Shown here: in pieces, positions 27,116-37,800 of the stretch
Layout: each line of letters begins with the position of its first letter
Position numbering within the stretch: the stretch's first letter is position 1
DNA from: Accumulibacter sp032229525
Lineage (GTDB): Bacteria > Pseudomonadota > Gammaproteobacteria > Burkholderiales > Rhodocyclaceae
Reading direction: 5' to 3'
Assembly (NCBI RefSeq): GCF_032229525.1
Contig: NZ_JAVTWB010000102.1
Coordinates: 11,326 to 75,325, forward strand
Length of the DNA stretch: 64,000 nt
Program-made: the position numbers and the translations under genes
Notes under the pieces: model-generated
The model's input: the letters and a program-made list of their open reading frames with translations, nothing else
What the model was told of the DNA's origin: nothing
Database searches by the model: none

Positions 27116-27883
27116 CTATCGGCGCCGAAAGACCCAGACGCTGTCACTCGAGGCGTCCTCTGCGTAGCCATAGCCGGCGATCGCGAAGTCCTTCAGGCCA
27201 GCGGGTTCGGTCAGGCGATTGATGATCGCGAAGCGCGCCATCAGTCCGCGCGCGCGCTTGGCGAAAAAGCTCACGACACGAAATTTTCCGCTGCCCCAGT
27301 CCTGGAAAACCGGCTGAATGACCGGTACCGCCAATTTCTTCGGTTTGACCGCCTTGAAGTACTCCTCCGAAGCCAGATTGAGCAGCACCGGCGCAGCCGC
27401 TTCACTCACTGCCGAGTTGAGTGCTTCCGTGATCCGTTCTCCCCAGAAAGCGTAGAGATCCTTGCCGCTGGGGTTGGCCAGCCGAGTACCCATTTCCAGC
27501 CGATAAGCCTGCATCAGATCGAGCGGACGCAGCACGCCGTACAAACCCGAAAGGATGCGCAGGTGCTGCTGTGCGAATTGCAGGTCCTCCGCCGACAGCG
27601 TCGTGGCGTCGAGCCCGGCGTAGACGTCACCATCGAAGGCCAATACCGCCTGCCTGGCATTTTCCGGCGTGAAAGGCTGCGCCCACTCGGCGTAGCGGGT
27701 TACGTTGAGCACCGCGAGCTTGTCGCTGATCTTCATCAGGCTTGCCAGTTCGGATGGAGACAGCTCGCGCAGCCGTTCGATCAGCGTCTGCGCCTGCTCG
27801 ACAAAAAGGGCTTGCGAATGCTCGCCAGGCCCCTGTGGCGCCTGGGAAGCGAAAGTCTTGGCGGGTGAGAGAATGATCATCAT
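27116..27883 (-). CDS. yaaA: Peroxide stress protein YaaA
   Basis: Protein of 255 residues of the YaaA/DUF328 family, which limits intracellular free iron during hydrogen peroxide stress. It starts MMIILSPAKTF, the family N-terminus, and has SGLYGVLRPLDLMQAYRLEMG near residues 105-125 and LASEEYFKAV. I choose the ATG at 27883: the one at 27889 lies a single base after GGAG, while 27883 is seven bases away. Divergent from the Gcr-type gene. Confidence 0.92.
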   Translation of the reverse strand: MMIILSPAKTFASQAPQGPGEHSQALFVEQAQTLIERLRELSPSELASLMKISDKLAVLNVTRYAEWAQPFTPENARQAVLAFDGDVYAGLDATTLSAEDLQFAQQHLRILSGLYGVLRPLDLMQAYRLEMGTRLANPSGKDLYAFWGERITEALNSAVSEAAAPVLLNLASEEYFKAVKPKKLAVPVIQPVFQDWGSGKFRVVSFFAKRARGLMARFAIINRLTEPAGLKDFAIAGYGYAEDASSDSVWVFRRR

Positions 27884-28053
27884 CGGCATGCTCCAACCAG
27901 GAGGATTCCCGGCACGAATGTTTGCTAGTATGCCGCGATTATAAACGACGACGCGATGACGCAACGACGCGGGCCCGGTACGACTCTTGCCGCCGCTTCA
28001 ACCAGCTTCGCGCGCGCCGTTCGACCCCGCCTGCCAGAAACGAAGCCAACGCA

Positions 28054-30045
28054 ATGGAACAACTGCTCAGTGAGCTTGCCAGCCCGGACGCCCATCCGAC
28101 GCGATTGCTCACGCAACTGATCGACGTAATTCGGCCCGCCGATGCGCACGATGTCGACTCGGCCCGCCGGCAAATGGCGGCGCTCAGCGAGATTCTGCGC
28201 CGCCGCTCCGATCTGCGCACCAACTTGCGCGACGCCCTCACTCGACTGGCGCAGACGCACCGCCACATCGAGTTGTACACGGTGACCGGCATCCTGCCGA
28301 ATAGCGGATTCGTCGCCGAGGCCCTGCACCGCATCGGCCACAAGATCCTGCCCGAAGTGCTCGACCGCGGATTGTTGCGCACGGTCCTGCGCCGGATGTA
28401 CCACCAACCCGGTGACCGGCACTGGGTGAGCGGCGTCGGCGAGGAGGCCTGGCTGGAACTGATCAGCGCCATGCATTTCGACGAGGTTCCGCCCAGCGCA
28501 ACGATGCCAGCAGCGGTGGCCGAGATCTTGCGCTCCTTGCGCGTGCTGTCGTACTGGATCGCCGCCTGCGGTATGGAGCCCGAACTGCTACGCCTGGAGC
28601 CCGCGCTCGAAACCTATGAATCGCCCTTTGTCGCGCAAAGTCTCGAAATGACCGCCTATATCGCCGCCACCCCGGAACACTGGGGCAAACCGGTCAGCGG
28701 CGAAACCGACGACCGGCAGTTGCGCGTCCTGTTCAGTCAATGCCAGGAAGTGATCGGGCGAGTCCGCAAGAAGGCAGCCAACGACGGAACAAGTATCCGC
28801 CTGACCTATCATCTGCAGCGCCTGCGGCAGTTGTTGCGCCGTGGCGAGCAGCTGCTGGACATTCTGGCCGCCCTGCAGAGCGATCGGACCAGCGTTGCCG
28901 CCTACCCACCAATCGTCAGGCTGGCAATCCAGCTGATCTGCGACGAATGCCTGCGCGACAATCTGCGCCGGCACGTGCGCCAGAACACCGAGCTGATCGC
29001 CCTGCGGGTGACCGACAATGCCAGCCATCGTGGCGACCATTACATCACGGATACCCCCCGCGAGTACTGGTCGATGGCCCGTTCAGCGATGATTGGCGGC
29101 TGCGTCATCGCCTTCATGGCCTGCCTCAAGCTGGTGCTGGTCGAAACCCATATGCCGCCGCTGACCGGCGCCATTCTCTTCTGCCTCAACTACGGGCTCG
29201 GCTTCTGCCTGATCCACCTCCTGCACGGCACGGTGTCCACCAAACAGCCGGCAATGACCGCCAATACAATCGCTGCCAGTATCGAAGAAAGCGGCGGCAA
29301 GCTGCGCAATATAGAGGTGATGAGCGACCTGATCGCGCGCACCTGTCGCAGCCAGATGGTGGCCATTCTCGGCAACATCTGCATCGCCATTCCACTCGCG
29401 GCGCTGATTGCACTCACTATTTCAACGCTCAGTGGCAGGCCTTTCGCCAGCCCCGAGGAAGCGCTCTATTTGCTTGAGGCACAGAGTCCGGTGCATGGTG
29501 GGGCTCTGTTCTATGCCGCCATTGCCGGCGTCTGTCTGTTCATCTCCGGCCTGATCAGCGGCTATTACGACAACTACGCGGCCTACAACCGCATCCCGGA
29601 GCGCATCCTGCAACTCGACTGGCCGAAGCGCCTGTTCGGGGAATCACGCCGGCGCCGTTTTGCGACCTACCTCGGCGACAATCTCGGCGCACTCGCCGGT
29701 AACTTCCTGTTTGGCGTTCTGCTTGGCGGCGTGACGCTTTTCGGGCTGCTTCTGGGGCTGCCGATCGATATCCGCCACGTCGCCTTTTCGTCGGCTTTCG
29801 TCGGCATCGCAGTGGTCGGGCTGGGTTCTTCGCCGGACCTGTGGCTGTTGTTCTGGGCCGCACTCGGTGTCGCCGCCATCGGTTTCATCAATCTGGCAGT
29901 CAGTTTTGCGCTAGCCCTCGAAGTCGCGCTACGCTCCCGGCAGATCTCGGACCCGCAGTGGAAGACGCTGGCCCGATCACTGATGGATCACTTGCTACGC
30001 CAGCCGATGGATTTCTTCTTACCACCCCGGAAGGCCCCTGACTAA
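28054..30045 (+). CDS. Gcr-type 'site-specific recombinase' membrane protein
   Basis: Protein of 663 residues of the SpecificRecomb family (Neisseria Gcr). The N-terminal half (1-330) is helical and soluble. The C-terminal half has about six transmembrane helices (near 345-370, 372-395, 450-475, 495-515, 555-580, 590-620). The family name comes from a genetic phenotype. No resolvase or tyrosine recombinase motif is visible, and the membrane topology argues against direct DNA recombination. I start at 28054 (MEQLLSELASPD) rather than 44 codons upstream. Typical of betaproteobacteria. Confidence 0.82.
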   Translation: MEQLLSELASPDAHPTRLLTQLIDVIRPADAHDVDSARRQMAALSEILRRRSDLRTNLRDALTRLAQTHRHIELYTVTGILPNSGFVAEALHRIGHKILPEVLDRGLLRTVLRRMYHQPGDRHWVSGVGEEAWLELISAMHFDEVPPSATMPAAVAEILRSLRVLSYWIAACGMEPELLRLEPALETYESPFVAQSLEMTAYIAATPEHWGKPVSGETDDRQLRVLFSQCQEVIGRVRKKAANDGTSIRLTYHLQRLRQLLRRGEQLLDILAALQSDRTSVAAYPPIVRLAIQLICDECLRDNLRRHVRQNTELIALRVTDNASHRGDHYITDTPREYWSMARSAMIGGCVIAFMACLKLVLVETHMPPLTGAILFCLNYGLGFCLIHLLHGTVSTKQPAMTANTIAASIEESGGKLRNIEVMSDLIARTCRSQMVAILGNICIAIPLAALIALTISTLSGRPFASPEEALYLLEAQSPVHGGALFYAAIAGVCLFISGLISGYYDNYAAYNRIPERILQLDWPKRLFGESRRRRFATYLGDNLGALAGNFLFGVLLGGVTLFGLLLGLPIDIRHVAFSSAFVGIAVVGLGSSPDLWLLFWAALGVAAIGFINLAVSFALALEVALRSRQISDPQWKTLARSLMDHLLRQPMDFFLPPRKAPD

Positions 30046-30097
30046 CAGCCGGCCCACGGAAAGCATCACCGCGAAGTAGCAGCCAAGGACTCGAACG

Positions 30098-31120
30098 ATG
30101 AAACTCGCCACTCTGAAAACCGGTGGCCGCGATGGCCAGCTGATCGTCGTCAGCCGCGACCTGAGCCGCTGCCAGCCCGTGCCGGCAGTCGCCCGCACCT
30201 TGCAGGCGGCGCTCGACGATTGGCAGCACTGTGTGCCGCAACTTGGCGAGGTGTACGCGGCCCTGAACAACGGTGCCGCTCGCCACGCGATGCCCTTCGT
30301 CGAGGAACAGTGCCACTCGCCGCTACCACGCGCCTACCAGTGGGCCGATGGCTCGGCGTACCTCAACCATGTCGAACTGGTGCGCAAGGCGCGCGGCGCC
30401 GAGCTGCCACCGTCGTTCTGGACCGACCCGCTGATCTACCAGGGCGGCTCGGACTCCTTTATCGGGCCTCGCGATCCGATCCATGCGCTATCCGAAGACT
30501 GGGGAATCGATCTCGAGGCCGAAGTGGCGGTCATCACCGGCGACCTGGCGATGGGCGCGACTGCAGACGAATGCGCAGGGGCCATCCGCTTGCTGATGCT
30601 GGTCAACGATGTGTCGCTGCGCCAACTGATCCCCGGCGAGCTGGCCAAAGGCTTCGGCTTCTTTCAGTCCAAGCCGGCCAGCGCTTTTTCGCCAGTCGCC
30701 GTGACGCCCGACGAACTGGCGGACGCCTGGAGGGGCTGCAAGCTCCATCTGCCGCTATGCGTCGAGATCAATGGCCAGCCTTTCGGCAGACCGAATGCCG
30801 GCGAGGACATGACTTTCGATTTCAGCCAGTTGCTGGCACACGCGGCCCGGACGCGCGAACTCGAAGCCGGCTCGATCATCGGTTCGGGCACGGTCTCCAA
30901 CCGGCAAGGGAACCTGCACGGCTCGAGCATCGCCCACGGCGGGGTCGGCTATTGCTGTCTGGCCGAGCTGAGGATGTACGAAACCATCGAAAAGGGTGCG
31001 CCACAAACCGGCTTTCTCAAGTTTGGCGACAGCGTCCGCATAGAAATGCTGAACGGCGACGGCCAAAGCATCTTCGGCGCGATCGAGCAGACCGTCACAC
31101 CCCATCGCGCCGCGCTTTGA
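30098..31120 (+). CDS. Fumarylacetoacetate hydrolase family protein
   Basis: FAH-family enzyme of 340 residues. An N-terminal FAA_hydro_N_2 domain (1-75) precedes the catalytic domain, where the metal-binding acids appear in DLEAEVAVITGDLA near residues 140-153 and the lysine in FFQSKPASAF near 190. GSIIGSGTVSNRQG is the conserved C-terminal segment. With maleylacetoacetate isomerase 50 bases downstream it forms the last two steps of tyrosine/homogentisate degradation, giving fumarate and acetoacetate. Other FAH substrates are possible, but the neighbour makes this the best call. Confidence 0.87.
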   Translation: MKLATLKTGGRDGQLIVVSRDLSRCQPVPAVARTLQAALDDWQHCVPQLGEVYAALNNGAARHAMPFVEEQCHSPLPRAYQWADGSAYLNHVELVRKARGAELPPSFWTDPLIYQGGSDSFIGPRDPIHALSEDWGIDLEAEVAVITGDLAMGATADECAGAIRLLMLVNDVSLRQLIPGELAKGFGFFQSKPASAFSPVAVTPDELADAWRGCKLHLPLCVEINGQPFGRPNAGEDMTFDFSQLLAHAARTRELEAGSIIGSGTVSNRQGNLHGSSIAHGGVGYCCLAELRMYETIEKGAPQTGFLKFGDSVRIEMLNGDGQSIFGAIEQTVTPHRAAL

Positions 31121-31169
31121 AGGATGGCGTCTGCCGATTGCTCCCAGACCTCAACACACGGGGACGACC

Positions 31170-31817
31170 ATGCTCAAGCTCTACACCTACTATCGTAGCT
31201 CTGCCGCTTATCGGGTGCGCATCGGATTGCAGCTCAAGGGGCTGGCGTACGAAAGCGTCCCGGTTCACCTCACCCGCAACGGCGGCGAACACCTGCAGGA
31301 AGACTACCGCGCGATCAATCCAGGCGCCCTGGTTCCCTGCCTGCAAGATGGCGAGCTGACCATCAGCCAGTCCTTGGCCATCCTCGAATACCTCGAGGAG
31401 AAGTATCCGCGGCAGCCGTTGCTACCGGCTGACGCGGCTGGCCGGGCGCGCGTGCGCGCGCTCGCGCTGATCGTCGCCTGCGACATCCACCCGCTCAACA
31501 ATCTCCGTATTCTGAAATATCTGGGTGACCGGCTGGCGCTTGGCGAGGAAGCAAGGAACCGCTGGTACCGGCACTGGGTTGAGGAAGGTTTCATGACTAT
31601 CGAGGCGCATCTGGCACACGACAGCCAGACCGGCGAGTTCTGCCATGGCGACACACCAGGACTCGCCGATTGCTGCCTGGTTCCGCAGGTCTTCAACGCC
31701 GGACGTTTCAACGTCGCCCTGAACCCCTACCCCAACATCCGGCGGATCGCTCGGCGCTGTGAGGAATTGCCGGAATTTGCAGCTGCCCACCCGGCCCGGC
31801 AGCCGGATGCCGAATAG
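31170..31817 (+). CDS. maiA: Maleylacetoacetate isomerase (zeta GST)
   Basis: Zeta-class glutathione S-transferase of 215 residues that isomerises maleylacetoacetate to fumarylacetoacetate. The signature SSAAYRVRIGLQLKGL is at residues 10-25, followed by INPGALVPCL and SQSLAILEYLEEKYP. The C-terminal helical domain is complete. The ATG follows ACGGGGACGACC with a moderate ribosome site. It lies directly after the FAH-family gene in a two-gene operon. Confidence 0.92.
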   Translation: MLKLYTYYRSSAAYRVRIGLQLKGLAYESVPVHLTRNGGEHLQEDYRAINPGALVPCLQDGELTISQSLAILEYLEEKYPRQPLLPADAAGRARVRALALIVACDIHPLNNLRILKYLGDRLALGEEARNRWYRHWVEEGFMTIEAHLAHDSQTGEFCHGDTPGLADCCLVPQVFNAGRFNVALNPYPNIRRIARRCEELPEFAAAHPARQPDAE

Positions 31818-31913
31818 CAATGGTAATGCTCTCGCGCCGGGGAGTTCTCACATATAACTTCAACATACACTTCTATCTATTTGTTTTTATGGTATTGCAA
31901 AGACTGCGCAGCG

Positions 31914-31940
31914 AAAAAAAAGGGCGCAAAAAGCGCCCCT
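31914..31940 (-). terminator. Intrinsic terminator of ppk2
   Basis: GGGCGC at 31922-31927 pairs with GCGCCC at 31933-31938 around AAAAA. On the minus strand eight T follow (31921-31914). It begins about 30 bases after the ppk2 stop. Confidence 0.9.
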
Positions 31941-31969
31941 TGCCTTGCTGCGACTCGGCAGTCGACAGG

Positions 31970-33220
31970 CTAGAGGATCGGCGTGTGCTCCCCTGCCGGG
32001 TGAGCCGTTCCGCTAGGTTCGTACACCACGTGCGGCCGACCGACCAACAGTGGATCGATCGGGCCAATGGCATCGATGTCCTTGCCGGTGTAGTTCAGCT
32101 TGTGCAGGACGTAGCGCATGGCATTGAGACGTGCGCGCTTCTTGCAGTCCGACTTGATGACCGTCCATGGCGTTTCGGCGGTGTCGGTATGGAAGAACAT
32201 CGCCTCCTTGGCCTTGGTGTAGTCATCCCATTTGTCGAGCGAGGCGAGGTCGATCGGCGACAGCTTCCACTGTTTGAGCGGGTGAACCTGACGCTCCTTG
32301 AAGCGGCGACGCTGCTCCTTGCGGCTGACCGAGAACCAGAACTTGATCAGGTGGATGCCGCTGCGCACCAGCGTGCGTTCGACCTCCGGCGTCTGGCGCA
32401 TGAACTCGGTGTAGTCCTCCTCGGTGCAAAAGCCCATTACCCGCTCGACACCGGCACGGTTGTACCACGAGCGGTCGCAGAAAACGACTTCGCCGGCAGT
32501 CGGCAGGTGCCGCACGTAGCGCTGGAAGTACCACTGACCACGCTCCTGCTCGTTCGGCTTTTCGAGTGCGACGACGCGCCCGCCACGCGGATTGAGGTGC
32601 TCGGTAAAACGTTTGATGGCGCCGCCCTTGCCCGCCGCATCCCGGCCCTCGAAAATGACGACGACGCGTTGTCCTTTCTCCTTGATCCAGTTCTGCAATT
32701 TGAGCAGTTCGACCTGCAGCCGGTATTTCTGCTTCTCGTAAGCCTTGCGCGACATCAGGTTGCGGTAGGGGTAGGAACTCGTTTCGCGCCAACTGGACGC
32801 CAGTTCGTCGTCCGGACTGCTCGGCGCCTTTGCTTCCGGCGCCCGCTTGTTTTCCATCAAAGCCTTGCGCAGGGCGGCTGCGTCATCTGGGGACGAGCCG
32901 GTCATGATGGTCTCAAGAGTCTGAGCCAGCGACGCCATATCCCCGACCTTGGCGTGCGCGATGATGTCGTCCAGGGCGACCTTTTTGTGCTCGAGCGCAG
33001 AACTGGTCGCTTCGGCGATATCGCAGGCCTCCATGCCGGCAGGCGTGCGGGCCGGCGCGACATCACCGTCCGACACCTTGCGAGGCCGCGCCGATGCCGA
33101 AGCGGCCCGCGCTCTGGGGGCCCGTGCTGCGGCCTTGACCACGGCACTTGCGGCTAGTGTCGGTGCTCCCGCCGTGCTGCTGTCGGTGTTCGGGTTGGGC
33201 GGCGGAGTTCTCTTGTCCAT
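31970..33220 (-). CDS. ppk2: Polyphosphate kinase 2 with N-terminal extension
   Basis: PPK2 of 416 residues, which transfers phosphate between polyphosphate and nucleoside diphosphates. The catalytic domain spans about 155-400 with Walker A GRDAAGKGG near 195, the lid region around RYVRHLPTAGE and Walker B VVFCDRSWYNRAG near 255. About 150 residues precede it. The first 60 are low-complexity, rich in alanine, arginine and proline, and the rest is acidic and helical. Such extensions occur in betaproteobacterial PPK2 and may bind DNA, polyphosphate or granule proteins. GGGAGAG precedes the ATG. One gene transcript, ending at a strong terminator. Confidence 0.93.
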   Translation of the reverse strand: MDKRTPPPNPNTDSSTAGAPTLAASAVVKAAARAPRARAASASARPRKVSDGDVAPARTPAGMEACDIAEATSSALEHKKVALDDIIAHAKVGDMASLAQTLETIMTGSSPDDAAALRKALMENKRAPEAKAPSSPDDELASSWRETSSYPYRNLMSRKAYEKQKYRLQVELLKLQNWIKEKGQRVVVIFEGRDAAGKGGAIKRFTEHLNPRGGRVVALEKPNEQERGQWYFQRYVRHLPTAGEVVFCDRSWYNRAGVERVMGFCTEEDYTEFMRQTPEVERTLVRSGIHLIKFWFSVSRKEQRRRFKERQVHPLKQWKLSPIDLASLDKWDDYTKAKEAMFFHTDTAETPWTVIKSDCKKRARLNAMRYVLHKLNYTGKDIDAIGPIDPLLVGRPHVVYEPSGTAHPAGEHTPIL

Positions 33221-33608
33221 CTATCTCTCTCCCTGTGGGTGTGATTTGCTGCAAAAAATCGGCGTCAAGTGAAGCATCGACGGCGCCTGCCATCATAGCG
33301 CCGATATGTCTGATCCTTCAATGGCTTGAGCTTCTTTCGGCGGATGTTTTCGAGGCTTTTCGGCGTTTTCCACTGCCCACCGTCACAAAGTTCGACTGGT
33401 GATCGTTGGCCGCGCCGGTCAACGCCGGTCAATCTGCGCTCCTGAAATGTGCCCGCACCTGCGTCGGCAAGCGCCTTACCGCGTCATCGAAAGGGTGAAA
33501 ACCTTCAAAAGTGTGGTCATGGCACGTTGCCGCCCATACTTTCGTACAATCATGGTTAATTTCTGCCATGATCGCCGGACGTAAACCGGGCGCGCCCCGG
33601 AGGTCTGC
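33221..33608. other. Intergenic region with a short tandem repeat
   Basis: About 390 bases between divergent ppk2 and the binding-protein gene. CGCCGGTCAA occurs twice in tandem at 33413-33432. No gene was seen. Promoters for both sides are expected here but no consensus pair stands out. Confidence 0.5.
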
Positions 33609-34751
33609 ATGCTCCCGTCAAGAAACACGCCCGTGATACGGGTGCCGGTTGTTTGGTTGCAGTTGGTCATGCTACTGGCCAGCATGGTCACCGGCATGGT
33701 CGCCTGCACGCCTTCCGAGCCGGTACGAATCGGTTTCCTGGGTGGTCTGTCCGGGCGGGTCGCCGACCTCGGTATCGGCGGCCGCAACGGCGCCACCCTG
33801 GCGGTCGAGATGCGCAACCGGCAGGGCGGCATCAACGGCCGGCCAATCGAACTGATCGCCGAGGATGACCAGCAGGACGCGGAGGTGGCCACACAGGCCG
33901 TCGCTCGCCTGCTGGCTCGCAAGGTCGACGTGATCATCGGGCCGATGACCAGTGCGATGGCCGTGGCGGTGTTACCGCAGGTCAACGCGGCCGGCATACC
34001 ATTGATCTCCCCGACCGCCACGACCAACCTGCTGACCGGTCTGGATGACCAGTTCTTCCGCGTCGTCGCCGCCACAGCAGCGCATGTCTTCAAATCCGCC
34101 GAGCACCATTTCCGGGACAACGGTCTGCGGCGGGTGGTGCTCGTCTGCGATCTCCGCAACAAGCCCTACACTGACAGCTGGGCGACAGATTTCCGTAACG
34201 CCTTCGAGCGCATGGGCGGGCAAGTGGTCAGTGCCGTCGGTTTCGATGCCGGCGAGTCCCTGACGGCTGTGGCGATCCGCGTGCTCGCCAGCAAGCCTGA
34301 CGGCGTGGTGATCATTGCCAATTCGGTGGACACCGCTCTGCTCGTCCAGCAGATCCGCATGCGCGATAAAACAATTCGCCTCGGCGCGGCCGAATGGGCA
34401 GCCACCGAACGTCTGCTGGAACTTGGCGGCCGGGCGGTGGAGGGCCTGGTCGTCGCCCAACACCTCGACCGCGACAGTCAGGCGCCTGCGTACCTGGCCT
34501 TTCTCCGCGCCTACCGCGAGCGCTTCGCGCACGAGCCGGGTTTTGCCGGGCTGACCGCTTTCGACGCCACCAACGTTGCGCTCGACGCAGTCGCCGGCAA
34601 CGAGAGCGGCCAGACGCTCAAGCAGGCGCTGCTCGGACGCGCCGAATTTTCCGGTGCGCAGGGGCCGATCCGCTTTGACGCCAGCGGCGATACCCAAGGC
34701 GAGACCTTTCTTTCGATGATCCACGATGGCAAATTCGAGCCCCTGCGCTAA
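33609..34751 (+). CDS. ABC-type branched-chain amino acid binding lipoprotein
   Basis: Peripla_BP_6 (LivJ-like) binding protein of 380 residues. The signal ends in the lipobox MVAC near residue 33, so it is lipid-anchored. The two-lobed fold is evident (RIGFLGGLSGRVADLG, GGINGRPIELIAEDDQQD, DVIIGPMTSAMAVAVLP). No permease or ATPase genes are near. The next gene, 80 bases downstream, encodes a periplasmic-sensor GGDEF-EAL protein. This suggests that the protein acts as a ligand receptor feeding c-di-GMP signalling rather than as a transport component. Confidence 0.85.
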   Translation: MLPSRNTPVIRVPVVWLQLVMLLASMVTGMVACTPSEPVRIGFLGGLSGRVADLGIGGRNGATLAVEMRNRQGGINGRPIELIAEDDQQDAEVATQAVARLLARKVDVIIGPMTSAMAVAVLPQVNAAGIPLISPTATTNLLTGLDDQFFRVVAATAAHVFKSAEHHFRDNGLRRVVLVCDLRNKPYTDSWATDFRNAFERMGGQVVSAVGFDAGESLTAVAIRVLASKPDGVVIIANSVDTALLVQQIRMRDKTIRLGAAEWAATERLLELGGRAVEGLVVAQHLDRDSQAPAYLAFLRAYRERFAHEPGFAGLTAFDATNVALDAVAGNESGQTLKQALLGRAEFSGAQGPIRFDASGDTQGETFLSMIHDGKFEPLR

Positions 34752-34831
34752 CCCCGCTCGGCCAGGTTCACCGTGGCAGGATAATCCGCCCTTCACCCCA
34801 CCTGACGCCGTTTCGGAATAACATTCGCTGC

Positions 34832-37800
34832 ATGGCCCACTCACTTCGCTTCTGGCTTGCGCTGGGCCTGTCTGCCATGGTCGCCGTGGCCCTCGCGGTA
34901 TTCGTCGCCATCCTGCTCGGGGTGCTGGTACCGCGTCTGAACGATCAGGTAGAAAGCAGCAACAAAGCCCTTGGCGTGGCACTGTCGCAGCAAGTGGCCG
35001 ATTTTATGCAGCAATCGGCAGCCGAACTGGAACGCGTGGCGGCCGAACTCGAGGCGGAGCCCGCCACCCCGGATCGCACTCGCACCATCATCGATAGCCA
35101 AGCCAACGCGCATGCACCTCTGGCGGCACTCTACATCCTCGACACCGACGCCCGCGTATTGGATGTCGGCCTGCCGCTAGAGCGCCGGAACGGGCGCGGC
35201 GACCTGCTGGGACTGGACTTTTCGACGCGCAGCTTTTACCGCGCCGCAGAATCCACCGACAGCACGGTCTGGTCTGACACCTACCTGTCGCAACGCGGCA
35301 AGATCGTCGTCGCCATCACCGTGCCACTCGGCGTTCAACCCGCACGCGACAGCGTGGCGCACCGGATGCTGGTTGGTGAACTCGATCTCGAACAGCTTTC
35401 GGAACATATTGGCGAGCTCGGCCAGTCGGTCGCCGTGCTGCCGATCATCATTGACCACCTCGGTCAGGTGGTCGCGCATCCGGTGGCCAGCCACGCCGTC
35501 CGTCAGGAAAGCCTGGCTTACCTGCCGCTGGTAAAAGCCGGCCTTGCCGGTCACTTCGACACCGGCCTTTTTTCGCTCGATGGCCGGGAGCACATCGGGA
35601 CAGTGACGCCGATTGGTGGTTCCGGCTGGTTGACCCTGGTCGCACAACCGACCGATGTCGCCTTCGCCACCATGCGCTCCACCCTGCTGGCAATCGCCGG
35701 GGGCCTGGCCGCGGCCCTCGCGCTGGCTGTACTCAGCGCCTACCTGTATGGCCAGCAGCTGGTACGTCGGGTCGCCGACTTCGGCCGCCACGTCCAGGCG
35801 ATCGCCGACGGTGATTACACCGCGCCGCTGCCGTCATCGCGTGCTGAAGAGCTGGCGAATCTGGCGGTGAGCATGCGCCGCATGGCCAATGCCATCCTTG
35901 AGCGCGAAGCCGCCCTGGCCGCCTCCGAGGAACACTATCGAGCCTTGTTCAGCGACGCACCGCTTGCCTATCAGTCGGTCGACCTGAGCGATGGGAGCTT
36001 CGTCGAGGTCAATGAGGCCTGGCTGACCCTGCTCGGCTACCGGCGTGACGACGTGATCGGCCACCCGATCAGTGAGTTCATCGACGAAAACTCCGCGCGC
36101 GTGCTGGCCGAGAACTTGCCGAACCTGGTCAACCACGGGCGGATTGACGAGCTGTTGTTCAACTTCCGGCACCAGGACGGTCAGACCGTCAAAGTGCTGC
36201 TCAATGGTCGTATCCATCAGACCGGGCACGGCACAACACGTACCCATTGCATACTCACCGACATCACCGAACGCCAACGCGTCGAGGAGGCCCGACGGCG
36301 ATCCGCTGCCCTGCTCGAACATCAGGCCGACCGGGCACTGGCCATGCTCGAGCTGCCCAAGGCGGCCGAGCAGATGGACGAAGACGCATTCATCCAGCAC
36401 GGACTGGCCGTGGCCGAAGGCCTGACCGGCAGCCCGATCTCCTTCCTCTATTTCATCGACGCCGATCAGCAGACAATCGACTCGGTCAGCTGGTCGCGTG
36501 GCACCCGCCGAGGCCAGTTCCAAGCAGTCGCCGAGCAGCTCTGTGCGAGCAACCTGGCTGGTCTCTGGGCCGCCGCGCGACGGCAACGCTCGCCGGCGGT
36601 CTTCGATGAACTACCGACACCCTTCGCCAGCCCCCTCCCCGCTGCCGTTGCCGGGCTCACCAGACTGGTCAGCGTACCGGTAATCGAGGGTGGCCTCGGG
36701 CGCATGATGCTCGGCGTCGGTAACAAGGCGGAGCCCTACAGCGAGCACGAGATCGAGACCGTTCGCCTGATCAGCCAGGACATCTGGCGCATCGTCAATC
36801 AGCGTCGCGCCGAGCAGGCGCAACGTCTGGCGGCGAACGTGTTCGCGGCGAGCACCTCGGCGATCTGCATCACCGATGCGGATGAACGCATTGTCTCGAT
36901 CAACCCGGCGCTGACCGTGATCACCGGCTATAGCCTGCACGAGATCGTCGGCCAAACGCCCAGACTGTTCTCGGCCGGGCACCGCAACGACAGCTCTGGT
37001 CACGAGATGTGGAGCCGAGTCGCTGCGCACGGGCTGTGGCAAGGCGAGGTCTGGAATCGTCGCAAGAATGGCGAGGTGTTTCCGGCGTGGCTGACAATTA
37101 CCTCGGTCACCAACAGCGACGGCGCCGTGACCCACTATACGGGCAGCTTCGAAGACATCAGCGAGCGCAAACGATCCGAGGAGCACATTCACTTCCTCGC
37201 CCACCACGACGCGCTGACAAGGCTGCCGAACCGCACTTTGCTCGAGGATCGCATTCGCCAGGCGATTGCCAAGTCGCGGCGTGACGGGACGCGTACAGCG
37301 GTGCTTTTCCTCGACCTCGACCGCTTCAAGCTGATCAACGACACGCTTGGTCACAACACTGGCGACCAGCTGCTGACGCGCGTCGCCGAGCGCCTCAAGG
37401 ACCTGCTGCGCGAAACGGAAACGGTAGCGCGGCTGGGCGGCGACGAATTCATCATTGTCATCCCGGGGCTCGCCGACATCGAGCGGGCGGCGCACGTCGC
37501 GCAAAGGATCCTCGATGTCATTGCGGCGCCGCAGGTGATCGACGAGCGGCCACTGCACGTGACGCCGAGCATCGGTATCAGCATCTATCCTGACGACGGC
37601 GAAGACGTACCGACACTGCTGCGCAATGCCGACACCGCGATGTATCACGCCAAGGAACGCGGCCGCAACAACTTCAAGTTCTTTACCCAGGACATGAATC
37701 AGGCCGTGCAGGAGCGGGTATCGATCGAGAGTGACCTGCGTAGCGCTATCGAACGCCAGGAGTTCGTCCTTTTCTATCAGCCCCTGGTCGACTGCCGCAG

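Noticed and set aside
28054..30045. Gcr-type protein as a true DNA recombinase
   Set aside because: No serine or tyrosine recombinase motif is present and the C-terminal half is embedded in the membrane; the family name is kept only as a label.
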